Shown: piece by piece, positions 36,605 through 45,996 of the stretch
Layout of the letters: each line of letters opens with the position of its first letter
Numbering within the stretch: position 1 is the stretch's first letter
Source of the DNA: Cupriavidus sp. U2
Lineage (GTDB): Bacteria > Pseudomonadota > Gammaproteobacteria > Burkholderiales > Burkholderiaceae
Assembly (NCBI RefSeq): GCF_009663685.2
Contig: NZ_RCOG02000012.1
Span: 546,056-610,055 of the forward strand
Reading direction: 5' to 3'
Length of the DNA: 64,000 bases
Notes under the pieces: generated by a model
Seen by the model: only the letters and a program-made list of their open reading frames with translations
What the model was told of the DNA's origin: nothing
Database searches by the model: none
Translations under genes and position numbers: made by a program

Positions 36605-36633
36605 TTCGCCGCCGGACGGAATTCGGCTATAAT
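36605..36633 (+). promoter_or_regulatory. Candidate rpsO promoter
   Basis: A perfect TATAAT at 36628-36633 with TTCGCC 17 bases upstream; the leader would be about 110 bases. Confidence 0.55.
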
Positions 36634-36751
36634 CCGCGGCTGTCGTCCGCAAGTCATCTGGCTACGGACGGCGGATGCCGAGTCAAAAAGCAAGGCACGA
36701 CGCAGGCGGCGCATCCCGTGCTGCAGCGTTCGCAAGTGAAAGGAAAACATC

Positions 36752-37015
36752 ATGGCAATTGCCAACAAGTCCGAAGTCATCCAGAAGTTCGCCCGCGGCG
36801 CCAACGACACGGGTAGCCCCGAAGTCCAGGTCGCACTGCTGACCACCCGCATCAACGAACTGACCCCGCACTTCAAGGCCAACATGAAGGATCACCACAG
36901 CCGCCGCGGTCTGCTGCGCATGGTGAGCCGTCGTCGTCGCCTGCTGGACTACCTCAAGTCCAATGACGCTGACCGTTACCGCGCCCTGATCGAAGCCCTG
37001 GGCCTGCGCAAGTAA
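36752..37015 (+). CDS. rpsO: 30S ribosomal protein S15
   Basis: 87 aa, close to the usual 89. Contains [43 protein letters not shown] and ends [13 protein letters not shown], all typical. S15 binds 16S rRNA at the central domain and nucleates platform assembly; in E. coli it represses its own translation. Ribosome site GAAAGGAAA. Its neighbour downstream is pnp, the classic order. Confidence 0.98.
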   Translation: MAIANKSEVIQKFARGANDTGSPEVQVALLTTRINELTPHFKANMKDHHSRRGLLRMVSRRRRLLDYLKSNDADRYRALIEALGLRK

Positions 37016-37079
37016 GGTCTGCGGATGGCAGCACGGATCCTGCAAGCGTTGTTCAAGCACGATTTCACGTGAGGCCACG

Positions 37080-37118
37080 ATGCCTGCGCCAGCACTGCTG
37101 GGGCAGGCATTTTGCTTT
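37080..37118 (+). terminator. Terminator between rpsO and pnp
   Basis: ATGCCTGC and GCAGGCAT with an inner CCAG/CTGG pair, followed by TTTGCTTTTC. Partial read-through into pnp is usual at this position. Confidence 0.8.
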
Positions 37119-37459
37119 TCTGCACCGGCGATTTTTGACCGGGCAGTGATGGATGTGATGTTTATTTCACACTAAACCCGGGCGAATTTGCCCGGACGCC
37201 GTTGCGCCACGCCGTGCGACGGAGTAAGTTACCTCGCTCTTTCTGACACCGGAACTGGCCAAGGAAACGGGGTTTTGTGTCATTCCATCGCGTATCGCAT
37301 CGTCCTCATGTGGGCCGGACGGTGGCGCGATGGAATGGCATAGCACTTCCCTGAGACTGCGGACCGGGCAAATTTCCGGCAGTCCGCCTGCCGCTGCGAG
37401 CGCAGGCGTCGGCCCGCTGTATCTGTTTACGGCAGGCAAGCATGAATCAAGGAACGCTC
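37119..37459 (+). promoter_or_regulatory. pnp leader with RNase III-type long hairpin
   Basis: This 341-bp gap holds a long hairpin: CATTCCATCGCG (37281-37292) pairs perfectly with CGCGATGGAATG (37326-37337), 12 bp around 33 bases. Smaller stems lie at 37177-37198 (CGGGC/GCCCG) and about 37359-37386 (GCGGAC/GTCCGC). In E. coli the pnp leader forms an RNase III-cut hairpin through which PNPase lowers its own mRNA; the same control here is inferred. The pnp ribosome site AAGGA is at 37449-37453. Confidence 0.65.
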
Positions 37460-39628
37460 ATGACCATGTTCAACAAGATCGTCAAGGAATTCCAGTGGGG
37501 CCAGCACACGGTCCGCATGGAAACCGGCGAAATCGCCCGTCAGGCATCGGGTGCCGTGATCGTCGACGTGGAAGACACCGTGGTGCTGGCCACCGTGGTG
37601 GCAGCCAAGAGCCCGAAGGCGGGCCAGGACTTCTTCCCGCTGACCGTCGACTACATCGAAAAGACCTACGCCGCCGGCAAGATCCCGGGTGGTTTCTTCA
37701 AGCGTGAAGGCCGTCCGTCGGAAAACGAGACGCTGACCTCGCGCCTGATCGATCGTCCGCTGCGCCCGCTGTTCCCGGAAGGTTTCTACAACGACGTGCA
37801 GGTGGTCATCCACGTGCTGTCGATCAACCCGGAAGTGCCGGCCGACATCCCGGCCCTGATCGCCTCGTCGGCCGCGCTGGCCGTGTCGGGCATCCCGTTC
37901 AGCGGTCCGGTGGGCGCCGCCCGCGTCGGCTACAAGGACGGCCAGTACCTACTGAACCCGAACCGTTCGCAGATCGCCGCGTCGGAGCTGGACCTCGTCG
38001 TTGCCGGTACCGAGCGTGCCGTGCTGATGGTGGAATCGGAAGCCAACCAGCTGTCGGAAGACGTGATGCTGGGCGCCGTGGTGTATGGCCACGAGCAGAT
38101 GCAGACCGCCATCAACGCGATCCACGAACTGGTCCGTGAAGGCGGCAAGCCGGAATGGGACTGGGCGCCTGCCGCCAAGAACGAAGCACTGATCGCCAAG
38201 GTCAGCGAGATCGGCCTGCCGCTGCTGCAGCAAGCCTACCAACTGCGTCAGAAGTCGGCACGCAGCACCAAGCTCAAGGAAATCTACGCAACCGTGCAGG
38301 CCCAGCTGGCCGAAGCCGGCGTGGAAGCCGACAAGGTGGAAGTGGGCAACGTCCTGTTCGACCTGGAAGCCAAGATCGTGCGTGGCCAGATCCTGGCCGG
38401 CGAGCCGCGTATCGACGGCCGCGACACGCGCACCGTGCGCCCGATCGAGATCCGTTCGTCGGTGCTGCCGCGCGCCCACGGTTCGTCGCTGTTCACGCGT
38501 GGCGAAACGCAGGCACTGGCAGTAGCCACGCTGGGCACCAAGAGCGACGAGCAGATCATCGACGCGCTGGCCGGCGAGTACCGCGACCGCTTCATGCTCC
38601 ACTACAACATGCCCCCGTTCGCCACCGGCGAAACGGGCCGCGTGGGCAGCCCGAAGCGCCGTGAAATCGGCCACGGCCGTCTGGCCAAGCGCGCACTGAT
38701 CCCGGTGCTGCCGAAGGAAGACGAATTCGCCTACACGATCCGCCTGGTTTCGGAAATCACCGAATCCAACGGCTCGTCGTCGATGGCATCGGTGTGCGGC
38801 GGCTGTCTGGCACTGATGGACGCTGGCGTGCCGGTGAAGGCGCACGTGGCCGGCGTGGCCATGGGCCTGATCCTGGAAGGCAACAAGTTTGCCGTGCTGA
38901 CCGACATCCTGGGTGACGAAGATCACCTGGGCGACATGGACTTCAAGGTGGCGGGTACCGATACGGGTATCACGGCACTGCAGATGGACATCAAGGTGCA
39001 GGGCATCACCAAGGAAATCATGCAGGTGGCACTGGCGCAAGCCCGTGAAGGCCGTATGCACATCCTGGGCAAGATGCAGGAAGCGATGGGCCACGCCCGC
39101 ACCGAGCTGTCGGAGCACGCTCCGCGCATGATCACGATGAAGATCCATCCGGACAAGATTCGTGAAGTGATCGGCAAGGGCGGTTCGACCATCCAGGCGC
39201 TGACCAAGGAAACGGGCACGACCATCGACATCCAGGAAGACGGCACGATCACGATCGCCTCGACCTCGACCGACGGCATGGCCGAAGCCAAGCGCCGCAT
39301 CGAAGGCATCACCGCCGAAGCCGAAGTGGGCAAGATCTACGCCGGTACCGTGCTGAAGCTGCTGGACTTCGGTGCCATCGTGAACATCCTGCCGGGCAAG
39401 GACGGTCTGCTGCATATCTCCGAGATCGTCAACGAGCGCGTGAAGGACATCAAGGACTGGCTGAAGGAAGGCCAGCAGGTGCGCGTGAAGCTGATCCAGG
39501 CCGACGAGAAGGGTCGTCTGCGTCTGTCGCTGAAGGCTGCACTGGCCGAAGAGGGCGGCAGCATCAGCCCGATCGCCCCGCAAGGCGATGCGCCGGCGGC
39601 ACCCACCTCGCCGGAACAGCAGCAGTAA
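37460..39628 (+). CDS. pnp: Polyribonucleotide nucleotidyltransferase (PNPase)
   Basis: 722 aa from the ATG at 37460 ([18 protein letters not shown]), chosen for AAGGA at good distance; the ATG at 37442 would add six residues. Two RNase PH-like domains ([53 protein letters not shown]), the KH domain [17 protein letters not shown] and the S1 domain [20 protein letters not shown] are present. It degrades RNA 3' to 5' using phosphate, alone or in the degradosome. The tail after S1 is short and Ala/Pro/Gln rich. Confidence 0.98.
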   Translation: MTMFNKIVKEFQWGQHTVRMETGEIARQASGAVIVDVEDTVVLATVVAAKSPKAGQDFFPLTVDYIEKTYAAGKIPGGFFKREGRPSENETLTSRLIDRPLRPLFPEGFYNDVQVVIHVLSINPEVPADIPALIASSAALAVSGIPFSGPVGAARVGYKDGQYLLNPNRSQIAASELDLVVAGTERAVLMVESEANQLSEDVMLGAVVYGHEQMQTAINAIHELVREGGKPEWDWAPAAKNEALIAKVSEIGLPLLQQAYQLRQKSARSTKLKEIYATVQAQLAEAGVEADKVEVGNVLFDLEAKIVRGQILAGEPRIDGRDTRTVRPIEIRSSVLPRAHGSSLFTRGETQALAVATLGTKSDEQIIDALAGEYRDRFMLHYNMPPFATGETGRVGSPKRREIGHGRLAKRALIPVLPKEDEFAYTIRLVSEITESNGSSSMASVCGGCLALMDAGVPVKAHVAGVAMGLILEGNKFAVLTDILGDEDHLGDMDFKVAGTDTGITALQMDIKVQGITKEIMQVALAQAREGRMHILGKMQEAMGHARTELSEHAPRMITMKIHPDKIREVIGKGGSTIQALTKETGTTIDIQEDGTITIASTSTDGMAEAKRRIEGITAEAEVGKIYAGTVLKLLDFGAIVNILPGKDGLLHISEIVNERVKDIKDWLKEGQQVRVKLIQADEKGRLRLSLKAALAEEGGSISPIAPQGDAPAAPTSPEQQQ

Positions 39629-39663
39629 GCTGAACGGCAGGCGGTACCGATAGCAGTACCTGC

Positions 39664-39695
39664 AAAAGCGGCTGGCGATGTCCAGCCGCTTTTTT
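39664..39695 (+). terminator. Intrinsic terminator after pnp
   Basis: AAAAGCGGCTGG and CCAGCCGCTTTT, a 12-bp stem with a six-base loop, followed by TT. Confidence 0.92.
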
Positions 39696-39785
39696 GTTTA
39701 CACTGCCGGTCAGCCTTTTACCTGCGTTGGGCGCGCGCATGCTTGCCGCGCGCGATGCGACATACGACATTGATGAGGAGCGATC

Positions 39786-40790
39786 ATGAAAGCCATCGAA
39801 ATCCGTGAATACGGCGGCCCTGAAGTCCTGCAGGAAGCGCAGCGTCCCGACCCGGAGCCGAAGGCCGGAGAGATCCTGATCCGCGTGGCCGCAGCGGGCA
39901 TCAATCGCCCCGATGTGTTCCAGCGTACCGGCAACTATCCGGTGCCGCCGGGTGCGTCCGACTTGCCGGGCCTGGAGGTGGCCGGCGTGGTGGTGGGCGG
40001 CGACCTGTCGAATCCGGCGAACCGCTTTGGCCTGAAAGCGGGCGACCGGGTTTGCGCGCTGGTGCAGGGCGGCGGCTACGCCGAGCTTTGCACGGCACCG
40101 ATCGAACAATGCCTGCCGGTGCCCGAAGGCCTCAGCGATATCGAGGCTGCCGCACTGCCGGAAACATTCTTCACCGTGTGGAGCAACGTGTTTGATCGTG
40201 GCCAACTGGGCAAGGGCCCGCGCGGGGCGGCGGAGACGCTGCTGATCCAGGGTGGGTCGAGCGGCATCGGTACCACGGCCATCCAGATCGCCAAGGCGAT
40301 GGGCTTCAAGGTATTCGTGACGGCGGGCAGCGACGACAAGTGCAAGGCCTGCGAGGCGTTGGGCGCCGATCGTGCGATCAACTACAAGACGCAGGACTTC
40401 GCGGCCGAGGTCAAGGCGTTGACCGAAGGCAAAGGCGTTGACGTGATTCTCGACATGGTGGCCGGTTCGTACCTGGCCCGTGAACTGTCGTGCATCGCTG
40501 ACGACGGGCGCATCGTCATCATTGCGCTGCTGGGCGGCGGCAAGGCCGAGATTCCGCTGGGCGATATCCTGCGTCGGCGCATCACCGTGACAGGTTCGAC
40601 ACTGCGTCCGCGTCCGGCATCGTTCAAAGGCGCGATTGCGCAGGCGCTGCACCAGAACGTCTGGCCGCTGCTGGCTTCGGGCAAGATCAAGCCCGTGATC
40701 TACAAGGTCTTCCCTGCCGCGCAGGCCGCCGATGCCCATCGCCTGATGGAATCGAGCGAGCACACCGGCAAGATCGTGCTGACCTGGTAA
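39786..40790 (+). CDS. NAD(P)H quinone oxidoreductase, zinc-independent MDR family (PIG3/QOR-like)
   Basis: 334 aa. Medium-chain reductase fold: GroES-like N-terminal part (MKAIEIREYGGPEVL, AAAGINRPDVFQRTGNYPVP) and a Rossmann domain with LLIQGGSSGIGTTAIQIAKAM for NADPH. The zinc ligands of alcohol dehydrogenases are absent. This matches the TIGR02824/PIG3 group that reduces quinones. It stands between pnp and tpiA with its own ribosome site (GAGGAGCGATC). Confidence 0.9.
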   Translation: MKAIEIREYGGPEVLQEAQRPDPEPKAGEILIRVAAAGINRPDVFQRTGNYPVPPGASDLPGLEVAGVVVGGDLSNPANRFGLKAGDRVCALVQGGGYAELCTAPIEQCLPVPEGLSDIEAAALPETFFTVWSNVFDRGQLGKGPRGAAETLLIQGGSSGIGTTAIQIAKAMGFKVFVTAGSDDKCKACEALGADRAINYKTQDFAAEVKALTEGKGVDVILDMVAGSYLARELSCIADDGRIVIIALLGGGKAEIPLGDILRRRITVTGSTLRPRPASFKGAIAQALHQNVWPLLASGKIKPVIYKVFPAAQAADAHRLMESSEHTGKIVLTW

Positions 40791-40806
40791 CGGGTTTCGT
40801 TGGCCA

Positions 40807-40836
40807 CACAATTGCACCATCGCTGTCGCAATTGTG
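40807..40836. repeat. Inverted repeat between the quinone reductase gene and tpiA
   Basis: CACAATTGC and GCAATTGTG pair over 9 bp, extended by flanking GGCC/GGCC with one bulge. A third GCAATTGG occurs at about 40858-40865. No T-run follows. It may be a weak terminator or a binding site. Confidence 0.4.
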
Positions 40837-40934
40837 GGCCGACGACCACTGGCTGTCCGCAATTGGCCGCCATGCGCTGGCGGCCCCCCGTTGACCACGC
40901 TACAATAGCCGGCTTGATTTAAGAGGGGACCCTT

Positions 40935-41672
40935 GTGAGACAAAAGCTGGTCATCGGCAACTGGAAGATGCACGGCAGCCTCGCCGCCAATGCGGCCCTG
41001 CTGGAAGGCATCAAGGCAGCGCCGGCCAAGGCGAAACTGGCCGTCTGCGCACCGTTCCCCTATCTTGCCCAGTGCCAGTCGCTGCTCACCGGTACCCAGG
41101 TGTCGTGGGGCGCCCAGGACACGTCCGCCGAAGTCCGCGGTGCCTTCACGGGCGAAGTTGCGGCGCCAATGCTGGCCGAGTTCGGCTGTACTTATGTGCT
41201 GGTGGGTCACTCCGAGCGCCGCACGTACCACGGCGAATCCGATGCGACGGTGGCTGCCAAGGCACTGCGTGCGCTGGAATCGGGCCTGGTCCCGGTCGTT
41301 TGCGTCGGCGAAACGCTCGCCGAGCGCGAGGCCGGGCAGACCGAGGCGGTGGTGGGCCGCCAGCTGCAGGCCGTACTCGATGCGCTGTCTATCGACCAAC
41401 TGAATCGCATTGTTTTGGCCTATGAGCCCGTCTGGGCCATTGGCACCGGAAAGACGGCCACCAGCGAGCAGGCTCAGGCCGTCCATGCCGCACTCCGCGC
41501 GCAGGTCGCCGGCAAGGACGCGGGCGTGGGCGAGCGTATCGCCATCCTGTACGGCGGCAGCGTGAAGCCGGACAATGCGGCGGAACTGTTTTCCATGTCC
41601 GATATCGACGGGGGCCTGATTGGCGGCGCCTCGCTGAAGGCGGATGATTTCCTCGCGATCGGCAACGCCTGA
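40935..41672 (+). CDS. tpiA: Triosephosphate isomerase
   Basis: 245 aa from a GTG start ([15 protein letters not shown]); no upstream ATG fits. The catalytic Asn/Lys are in GNWKMHG, the histidine in VGHSERR, the glutamate in [11 protein letters not shown], and the phosphate-gripping loop in [10 protein letters not shown]. It interconverts dihydroxyacetone phosphate and glyceraldehyde 3-phosphate in the cytoplasm. A TACAAT element at 40901-40906 may be its -10 box. secG follows 50 bp downstream. Confidence 0.97.
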   Translation: MRQKLVIGNWKMHGSLAANAALLEGIKAAPAKAKLAVCAPFPYLAQCQSLLTGTQVSWGAQDTSAEVRGAFTGEVAAPMLAEFGCTYVLVGHSERRTYHGESDATVAAKALRALESGLVPVVCVGETLAEREAGQTEAVVGRQLQAVLDALSIDQLNRIVLAYEPVWAIGTGKTATSEQAQAVHAALRAQVAGKDAGVGERIAILYGGSVKPDNAAELFSMSDIDGGLIGGASLKADDFLAIGNA

Positions 41673-41722
41673 ATGCCGGATGCGACTGTCTGATCAGGCA
41701 AGTACGAAACGAATTTAACCAA

Positions 41723-42091
41723 ATGGCAATTTTCAAGACTCTGTTGGTCGTCGTGCAGGTTCTGTCCGCGCTGGGCGTGATCGGTCTGGTCCTGCTGCAG
41801 CACGGCAAGGGCGCCGACGTGGGCGCGGCGTTCGGCTCTGGCGCATCGGGCAGCCTGTTCGGTGCATCGGGCTCGGCAAACTTCCTGTCGCGCACCACGG
41901 CCGTTCTGGCGGCGCTGTTCTTCGCTTGCACGCTGGGCCTGACGCTGCTGGGCAACTACAAGCCGCAGGCTTCGCTGGGCGTGATGGGCGCAAGCCAGCA
42001 GCCCCAGGCTACCCAGGCTTCGGCACCGTCCGCATCGGCGCCGGCAGCGGCTGCCGCATCGGCACCGGCCGGGCCCGCAGTGCCGAAGTAA
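41723..42091 (+). CDS. secG: Preprotein translocase subunit SecG
   Basis: 122 aa. Two membrane helices (LLVVVQVLSALGVIGLVLLQ and TAVLAALFFACTLGLTLLG) around the conserved cytoplasmic loop GKGADVGAAFGSGASGSLFG. The C-terminal ~35 residues are Ala/Ser/Pro rich, as is common in betaproteobacteria. SecG assists SecYE in protein export. The gene lies between tpiA and tRNA-Leu. Confidence 0.95.
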   Translation: MAIFKTLLVVVQVLSALGVIGLVLLQHGKGADVGAAFGSGASGSLFGASGSANFLSRTTAVLAALFFACTLGLTLLGNYKPQASLGVMGASQQPQATQASAPSASAPAAAAASAPAGPAVPK

Positions 42092-42158
42092 GCTTCGGCA
42101 TTGACGCAATAATCGAACAGTGTGTTCAAGGATTCCTGATTTAATTTGTGATTGTGCA

Positions 42159-42188
42159 TTGAACAAATCAGGGATCATGAGTTAGAAT
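42159..42188 (+). promoter_or_regulatory. Candidate promoter for tRNA-Leu (and possibly nuo)
   Basis: TTGAAC and TAGAAT are 18 bases apart. The -35 end overlaps the arm of an inverted repeat CCTGATTT (42135-42142) / AAATCAGG (42165-42172). Transcription would start about 105 bases before the tRNA. Confidence 0.5.
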
Positions 42189-42300
42189 GCAAGGCTTGAA
42201 ACGATTCCCCAGCGCGGGGCGAAAGCCAGAGGACAGACTCTTCTGACAACGCTTCGTAGGGTGTAAAAACCCGGCGCAAGGCAATATTGTTTCTCCCCCA

Positions 42301-42385
42301 GCCGACGTGGTGAAATTGGTAGACACGCTATCTTGAGGGGGTAGTGGCGAAAGCTGTGCGAGTTCGAGTCTCGCCGTCGGCACCA
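42301..42385 (+). tRNA. tRNA-Leu (anticodon GAG)
   Basis: 85 nt with encoded CCA. Acceptor stem GCCGACG/CGTCGGC, D-loop with GGTAGACAC, anticodon arm CTATC-TTGAGGG-GGTAG with GAG in positions 34-36, long class II variable arm, and T-loop TTCGAGTC. It reads CUC and CUU codons. It lies between secG and nuoA, a conserved position in Burkholderiales. Confidence 0.97.
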
Positions 42386-42556
42386 AACAATTGATCGGAA
42401 GTCAATGTCGCATCCGTGTCATGCACGGATCGCACCATTGACTCTCCGGCAGTCCGCAAGGCGGCGCCGTGCTAAGACGGGATGGCGCCTGGGGTGGGCA
42501 ACAGGTCGCCGCTAGCTGGTGCTGTTGACAACATTCCAGATAAGGCTGGCCGTACC

Positions 42557-42916
42557 TTGACACTCGAAGCCTACTTCCCCGTCCTCGTCTTCATCCTCTT
42601 TGGCATCGTGCTCGGTGTGGCGCTGATGTCCATTGGTCGGATTCTCGGTCCCAACAATCCTGACGCAGCGAAGCTGTCGCCGTACGAGTGCGGCTTCGAG
42701 GCATTCGAGGATGCGCGCATGAAGTTCGACGTGCGCTACTACCTCATCGCCATCCTCTTTATCCTGTTCGATCTCGAAACTGCCTTCCTGTTTCCCTGGG
42801 GCGTTGCCCTCAAGGACATCGGTTGGCCGGGATTCATCGCCATGGGCGTGTTTCTGCTGGAATTCATCGTGGGCTTCGTCTACATCTGGAAAAAGGGCGC
42901 GCTCGATTGGGAGTGA
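42557..42916 (+). CDS. nuoA: NADH-quinone oxidoreductase subunit A
   Basis: 119 aa from a TTG start at 42557 ([16 protein letters not shown]), which gives the normal length and sequence of the family; the nearest ATG upstream (42482) would add 25 unrelated residues. Three membrane helices and the conserved loop [20 protein letters not shown] with the cysteine near the quinone channel. First gene of the 14-gene complex I operon. The 171-bp gap from tRNA-Leu shows no terminator, so read-through from the tRNA promoter is possible. Confidence 0.93.
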   Translation: MTLEAYFPVLVFILFGIVLGVALMSIGRILGPNNPDAAKLSPYECGFEAFEDARMKFDVRYYLIAILFILFDLETAFLFPWGVALKDIGWPGFIAMGVFLLEFIVGFVYIWKKGALDWE

Positions 42917-42922
42917 TGTGAA

Positions 42923-43405
42923 ATGGCAATCGAAGGCGTTCTCAACGAAGGCTTTGTCACGACGACCGCTGACAAGCTGATCAACTGGACCCGTACGGGT
43001 TCCCTGTGGCCCATGACGTTCGGTCTGGCCTGCTGTGCAGTGGAAATGATGCACGCCGGCGCCGCACGCTACGACATGGACCGTTTCGGCGTGATCTTCC
43101 GCCCGTCGCCGCGTCAGTCCGACGTGATGATCGTGGCAGGCACGCTCTGCAACAAGATGGCCCCCGCGCTGCGCAAGGTCTACGACCAGATGGCAGAACC
43201 GCGCTGGGTGATCTCGATGGGCTCGTGCGCCAATGGCGGCGGCTACTACCACTACTCGTATTCGGTGGTGCGTGGCTGCGATCGCATCGTGCCGGTCGAC
43301 ATCTATGTTCCGGGCTGCCCGCCGACCGCGGAGGCGCTGATCTACGGCGTGATCCAGCTCCAGAACAAGATCAAGCGTACCAACACCATCGCGCGCAAGG
43401 GCTGA
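42923..43405 (+). CDS. nuoB: NADH-quinone oxidoreductase subunit B
   Basis: 160 aa. Holds cluster N2, the last electron carrier before quinone; its ligands are seen in ACCAVEMMH (tandem cysteines), [17 protein letters not shown] and [12 protein letters not shown]. Located at the junction between the peripheral and membrane arms. Seven bp from nuoA. Confidence 0.98.
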   Translation: MAIEGVLNEGFVTTTADKLINWTRTGSLWPMTFGLACCAVEMMHAGAARYDMDRFGVIFRPSPRQSDVMIVAGTLCNKMAPALRKVYDQMAEPRWVISMGSCANGGGYYHYSYSVVRGCDRIVPVDIYVPGCPPTAEALIYGVIQLQNKIKRTNTIARKG

Positions 43406-43406
43406 C

Positions 43407-44006
43407 ATGGCGAACCTCGATACCCTCAAGGCCGCCCTCGAGAAAGTTCTGGGCAAGCGCGTGCAGAACCTGACCGAGGCCATCGGCGAACTGACGCTGA
43501 TCGTCAAGGCTGCCGACTACCTCGACGTGGCACGCCTGCTGCGCGACGACCCGTCGCTGCACTTCGAGCAGGCGATCGACCTCTGCGGCGTCGACTATTC
43601 CGACTACGCCGATGGCACCTGGGACGGCCCGCGCTTCGCGGCTGTCACGCATCTGCTGTCGCTCAAGCACAACTGGCGCCTGCGCCTGCGCGTGTTCGCG
43701 CCGGACGACGACATGCCCGTGGTGCCGTCGCTGATCGACGTGTGGAACTCGGTGAACTGGTTCGAACGCGAAGCGTTCGACTTCTACGGCATCGTGTTCG
43801 AAGGCCACCCCGACCTGCGCCGTCTGCTGACGGACTACGGTTTCGTGGGCCATCCGTTCCGCAAGGACTTCCCGGTCTCGGGCTACGTGGAAATGCGTTA
43901 CGACCCCGAGCAGAAGCGGGTCATCTACCAGCCGGTGACGATCGAGCCGCGCGAAATCACGCCGCGCGTGATTCGCGAGGAAAACTACGGCGGCACGAAG
44001 CACTGA
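43407..44006 (+). CDS. nuoC: NADH-quinone oxidoreductase subunit C
   Basis: 199 aa, separate from nuoD (fused in E. coli). Contains the 30-kDa subunit signature [20 protein letters not shown] and [17 protein letters not shown]. Structural subunit of the peripheral arm. One base separates it from nuoB, so translation is coupled. Confidence 0.98.
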   Translation: MANLDTLKAALEKVLGKRVQNLTEAIGELTLIVKAADYLDVARLLRDDPSLHFEQAIDLCGVDYSDYADGTWDGPRFAAVTHLLSLKHNWRLRLRVFAPDDDMPVVPSLIDVWNSVNWFEREAFDFYGIVFEGHPDLRRLLTDYGFVGHPFRKDFPVSGYVEMRYDPEQKRVIYQPVTIEPREITPRVIREENYGGTKH

Positions 44007-44016
44007 GAACGGCGTC

Positions 44017-45270
44017 ATGGCAGATATCAAGAACTACACCCTCAACTTCGGTCCTCAGCATCCTGCGGCACACGGCGTGCTGCGTCTGGTGCTCGAGCTG
44101 GACGGCGAAGTCATCCAGCGTGCCGATCCCCACATCGGCCTGCTGCACCGCGCCACCGAAAAGCTGGCCGAGCAGAAGAGCTGGATCCAGAGCGTTCCCT
44201 ACATGGACCGTCTCGACTACGTGTCGATGATGGTCAACGAACACGCCTACGTGATGGCGATCGAGCGGATGCTCGGCATCGAGGTGCCGATCCGCGCGCA
44301 GTACATCCGCGTGATGTTCGACGAGATCACCCGCCTGCTGAACCACCTGATGTGGATCGGCGCCCACGCGCTGGACGTCGGCGCGATGGCCGTGTTCCTG
44401 TACGCGTTCCGCGAGCGCGAGGACATGTTCGACATGTACGAGGCGGTGTCGGGTGCGCGCATGCACGCGGCCTACTACCGTCCGGGCGGCGTCTACCGCG
44501 ACCTGCCGGACACGATGCCGCAGTACCGTGCGTCGAAGATCCACAACGAGAAGGCCATCAAGGTCATGAACGAAAACCGTTCGGGCTCGCTGCTGGACTT
44601 CATCGAGGACTTCACGAACCGTTTTCCGACGTACGTGGATGAATATGAGACGCTGCTGACCGATAACCGTATCTGGAAGCAGCGTCTGGTGGATATCGGC
44701 GTGGTGACGCCGGAGCGCGCACTGCAGATGGGTTTCACGGGTCCGATGCTGCGTGGCTCGGGCATCGAGTGGGATCTGCGCAAGAAGCAGCCGTACGAGG
44801 TCTACGACAAGATCGTCTTCGACATCCCGGTGGGCACGGCGGGCGACTGCTATTCGCGTTATCTGGTGCGCGTGGAAGAAATGCGCCAGTCGAACCGCAT
44901 CATCAAGCAGTGCATCGACTGGCTGCGCCGCAACCCGGGTCCGGTGATTTCCGAGAACCACAAGGTGGCCCCGCCGTCGCGCGTGGACATGAAGTCGAAC
45001 ATGGAAGAGCTGATTCACCATTTCAAGCTCTTCACGGAAGGCATCCACGTACCGCCGGGCGAGGCTTACGCGGCAGTGGAACACCCGAAGGGCGAGTTCG
45101 GTATCTACGCGATCTCGGACGGTGCGAACAAGCCGTACCGCCTGAAGATCCGTGCCCCGGGCTTTGCCCACCTGGCCGCGCTCGACGAAATGGCCAAGGG
45201 ACACATGATTGCGGATGCGGTCACGATCATCGGGACACAGGACATCGTGTTCGGCGAGATCGACCGCTAA
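44017..45270 (+). CDS. nuoD: NADH-quinone oxidoreductase subunit D
   Basis: 417 aa. The 49-kDa subunit that forms the quinone site with Nuo[22 protein letters not shown] at the N-terminus, [30 protein letters not shown], and the C-terminal [20 protein letters not shown]. It is followed by a 218-bp structured spacer before nuoE, unusual inside this otherwise compact operon. Confidence 0.98.
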   Translation: MADIKNYTLNFGPQHPAAHGVLRLVLELDGEVIQRADPHIGLLHRATEKLAEQKSWIQSVPYMDRLDYVSMMVNEHAYVMAIERMLGIEVPIRAQYIRVMFDEITRLLNHLMWIGAHALDVGAMAVFLYAFREREDMFDMYEAVSGARMHAAYYRPGGVYRDLPDTMPQYRASKIHNEKAIKVMNENRSGSLLDFIEDFTNRFPTYVDEYETLLTDNRIWKQRLVDIGVVTPERALQMGFTGPMLRGSGIEWDLRKKQPYEVYDKIVFDIPVGTAGDCYSRYLVRVEEMRQSNRIIKQCIDWLRRNPGPVISENHKVAPPSRVDMKSNMEELIHHFKLFTEGIHVPPGEAYAAVEHPKGEFGIYAISDGANKPYRLKIRAPGFAHLAALDEMAKGHMIADAVTIIGTQDIVFGEIDR

Positions 45271-45488
45271 GGGATACCGGCAGAAGGGTATCCCGTCACA
45301 GGCCGTTGTCCGGACGACGATCCGGGCGTGTTCGGCCGGCCCCGGCGGTAATGGTGGCAGCAGGCTCCGGCCTGCGACGGATCGGCAAGGAATGCGCTGG
45401 AGCATTCCGGGCCGGCAGAACATGGCAGCGACGGCTGCAAACCAGCGAAGCCCGGCATACAAGGGCAGGGCTTCGCCGTATTACTGCA
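45271..45488 (+). other. Structured spacer nuoD-nuoE
   Basis: 218 bp without a supported gene. It contains GGATACC/GGTATCC right after nuoD, GGAATGC/GCATTCC (about 45388-45409), and a perfect 9-bp stem GCGAAGCCC (45445-45453) / GGGCTTCGC (45468-45476) ending 12 bases before the nuoE start. No T-runs. No Shine-Dalgarno sequence is visible before nuoE. Functions as mRNA stabiliser or translation control are guesses. Confidence 0.6.
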
Positions 45489-45995
45489 ATGACCATGCTA
45501 TCAGCAGAAGCTCTCAAGGAAATCGATCGCGCGATCGCGAAGTATCCGGCCGACCAGAAGCAGTCGGCCGTGATGGCGGCACTCGCCGTGGCACAGGGCG
45601 AGGTGGGCTGGGTTTCCCCCGAAGTCATGCAGTTCGTCGCCAGCTACCTGGAAATGCCGCCCGTGTGGGTGGAAGAGGTGGCCACGTTCTACAACATGTA
45701 TGACACCAAGCCGGTGGGCAAGTACAAGCTCACCGTCTGCACCAACCTGCCGTGCGCGCTGTCGGGCGGCGACCGGGCTGGCGAATACCTGAAGCGCAAG
45801 CTCGGGATCGACTACAACGAAACCACCGCCGATGGCTGCTTCACGCTGAAGGAAGGCGAGTGCATGGGCGCTTGCGGCGACGCACCGGTGATGATCGTCA
45901 ACAACACCCGCATGTGCAGCTTCATGAGCGACCAGAAGCTCGACGCCCTGGTCGACGAGCTCAAGGCCGAAGCCGCCGCCAAGGGGGACAAGTAA
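45489..45995 (+). CDS. nuoE: NADH-quinone oxidoreductase subunit E
   Basis: 168 aa from the ATG at 45489 ([13 protein letters not shown]); the ATG two codons later (45495) may be the real start. Thioredoxin-like [2Fe-2S] subunit; ligands in [11 protein letters not shown] and [13 protein letters not shown]. With NuoF it forms the NADH dehydrogenase head. Start context is weak: no Shine-Dalgarno sequence and a hairpin just upstream. Confidence 0.96.
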   Translation: MTMLSAEALKEIDRAIAKYPADQKQSAVMAALAVAQGEVGWVSPEVMQFVASYLEMPPVWVEEVATFYNMYDTKPVGKYKLTVCTNLPCALSGGDRAGEYLKRKLGIDYNETTADGCFTLKEGECMGACGDAPVMIVNNTRMCSFMSDQKLDALVDELKAEAAAKGDK

Positions 45996-45996
45996 C

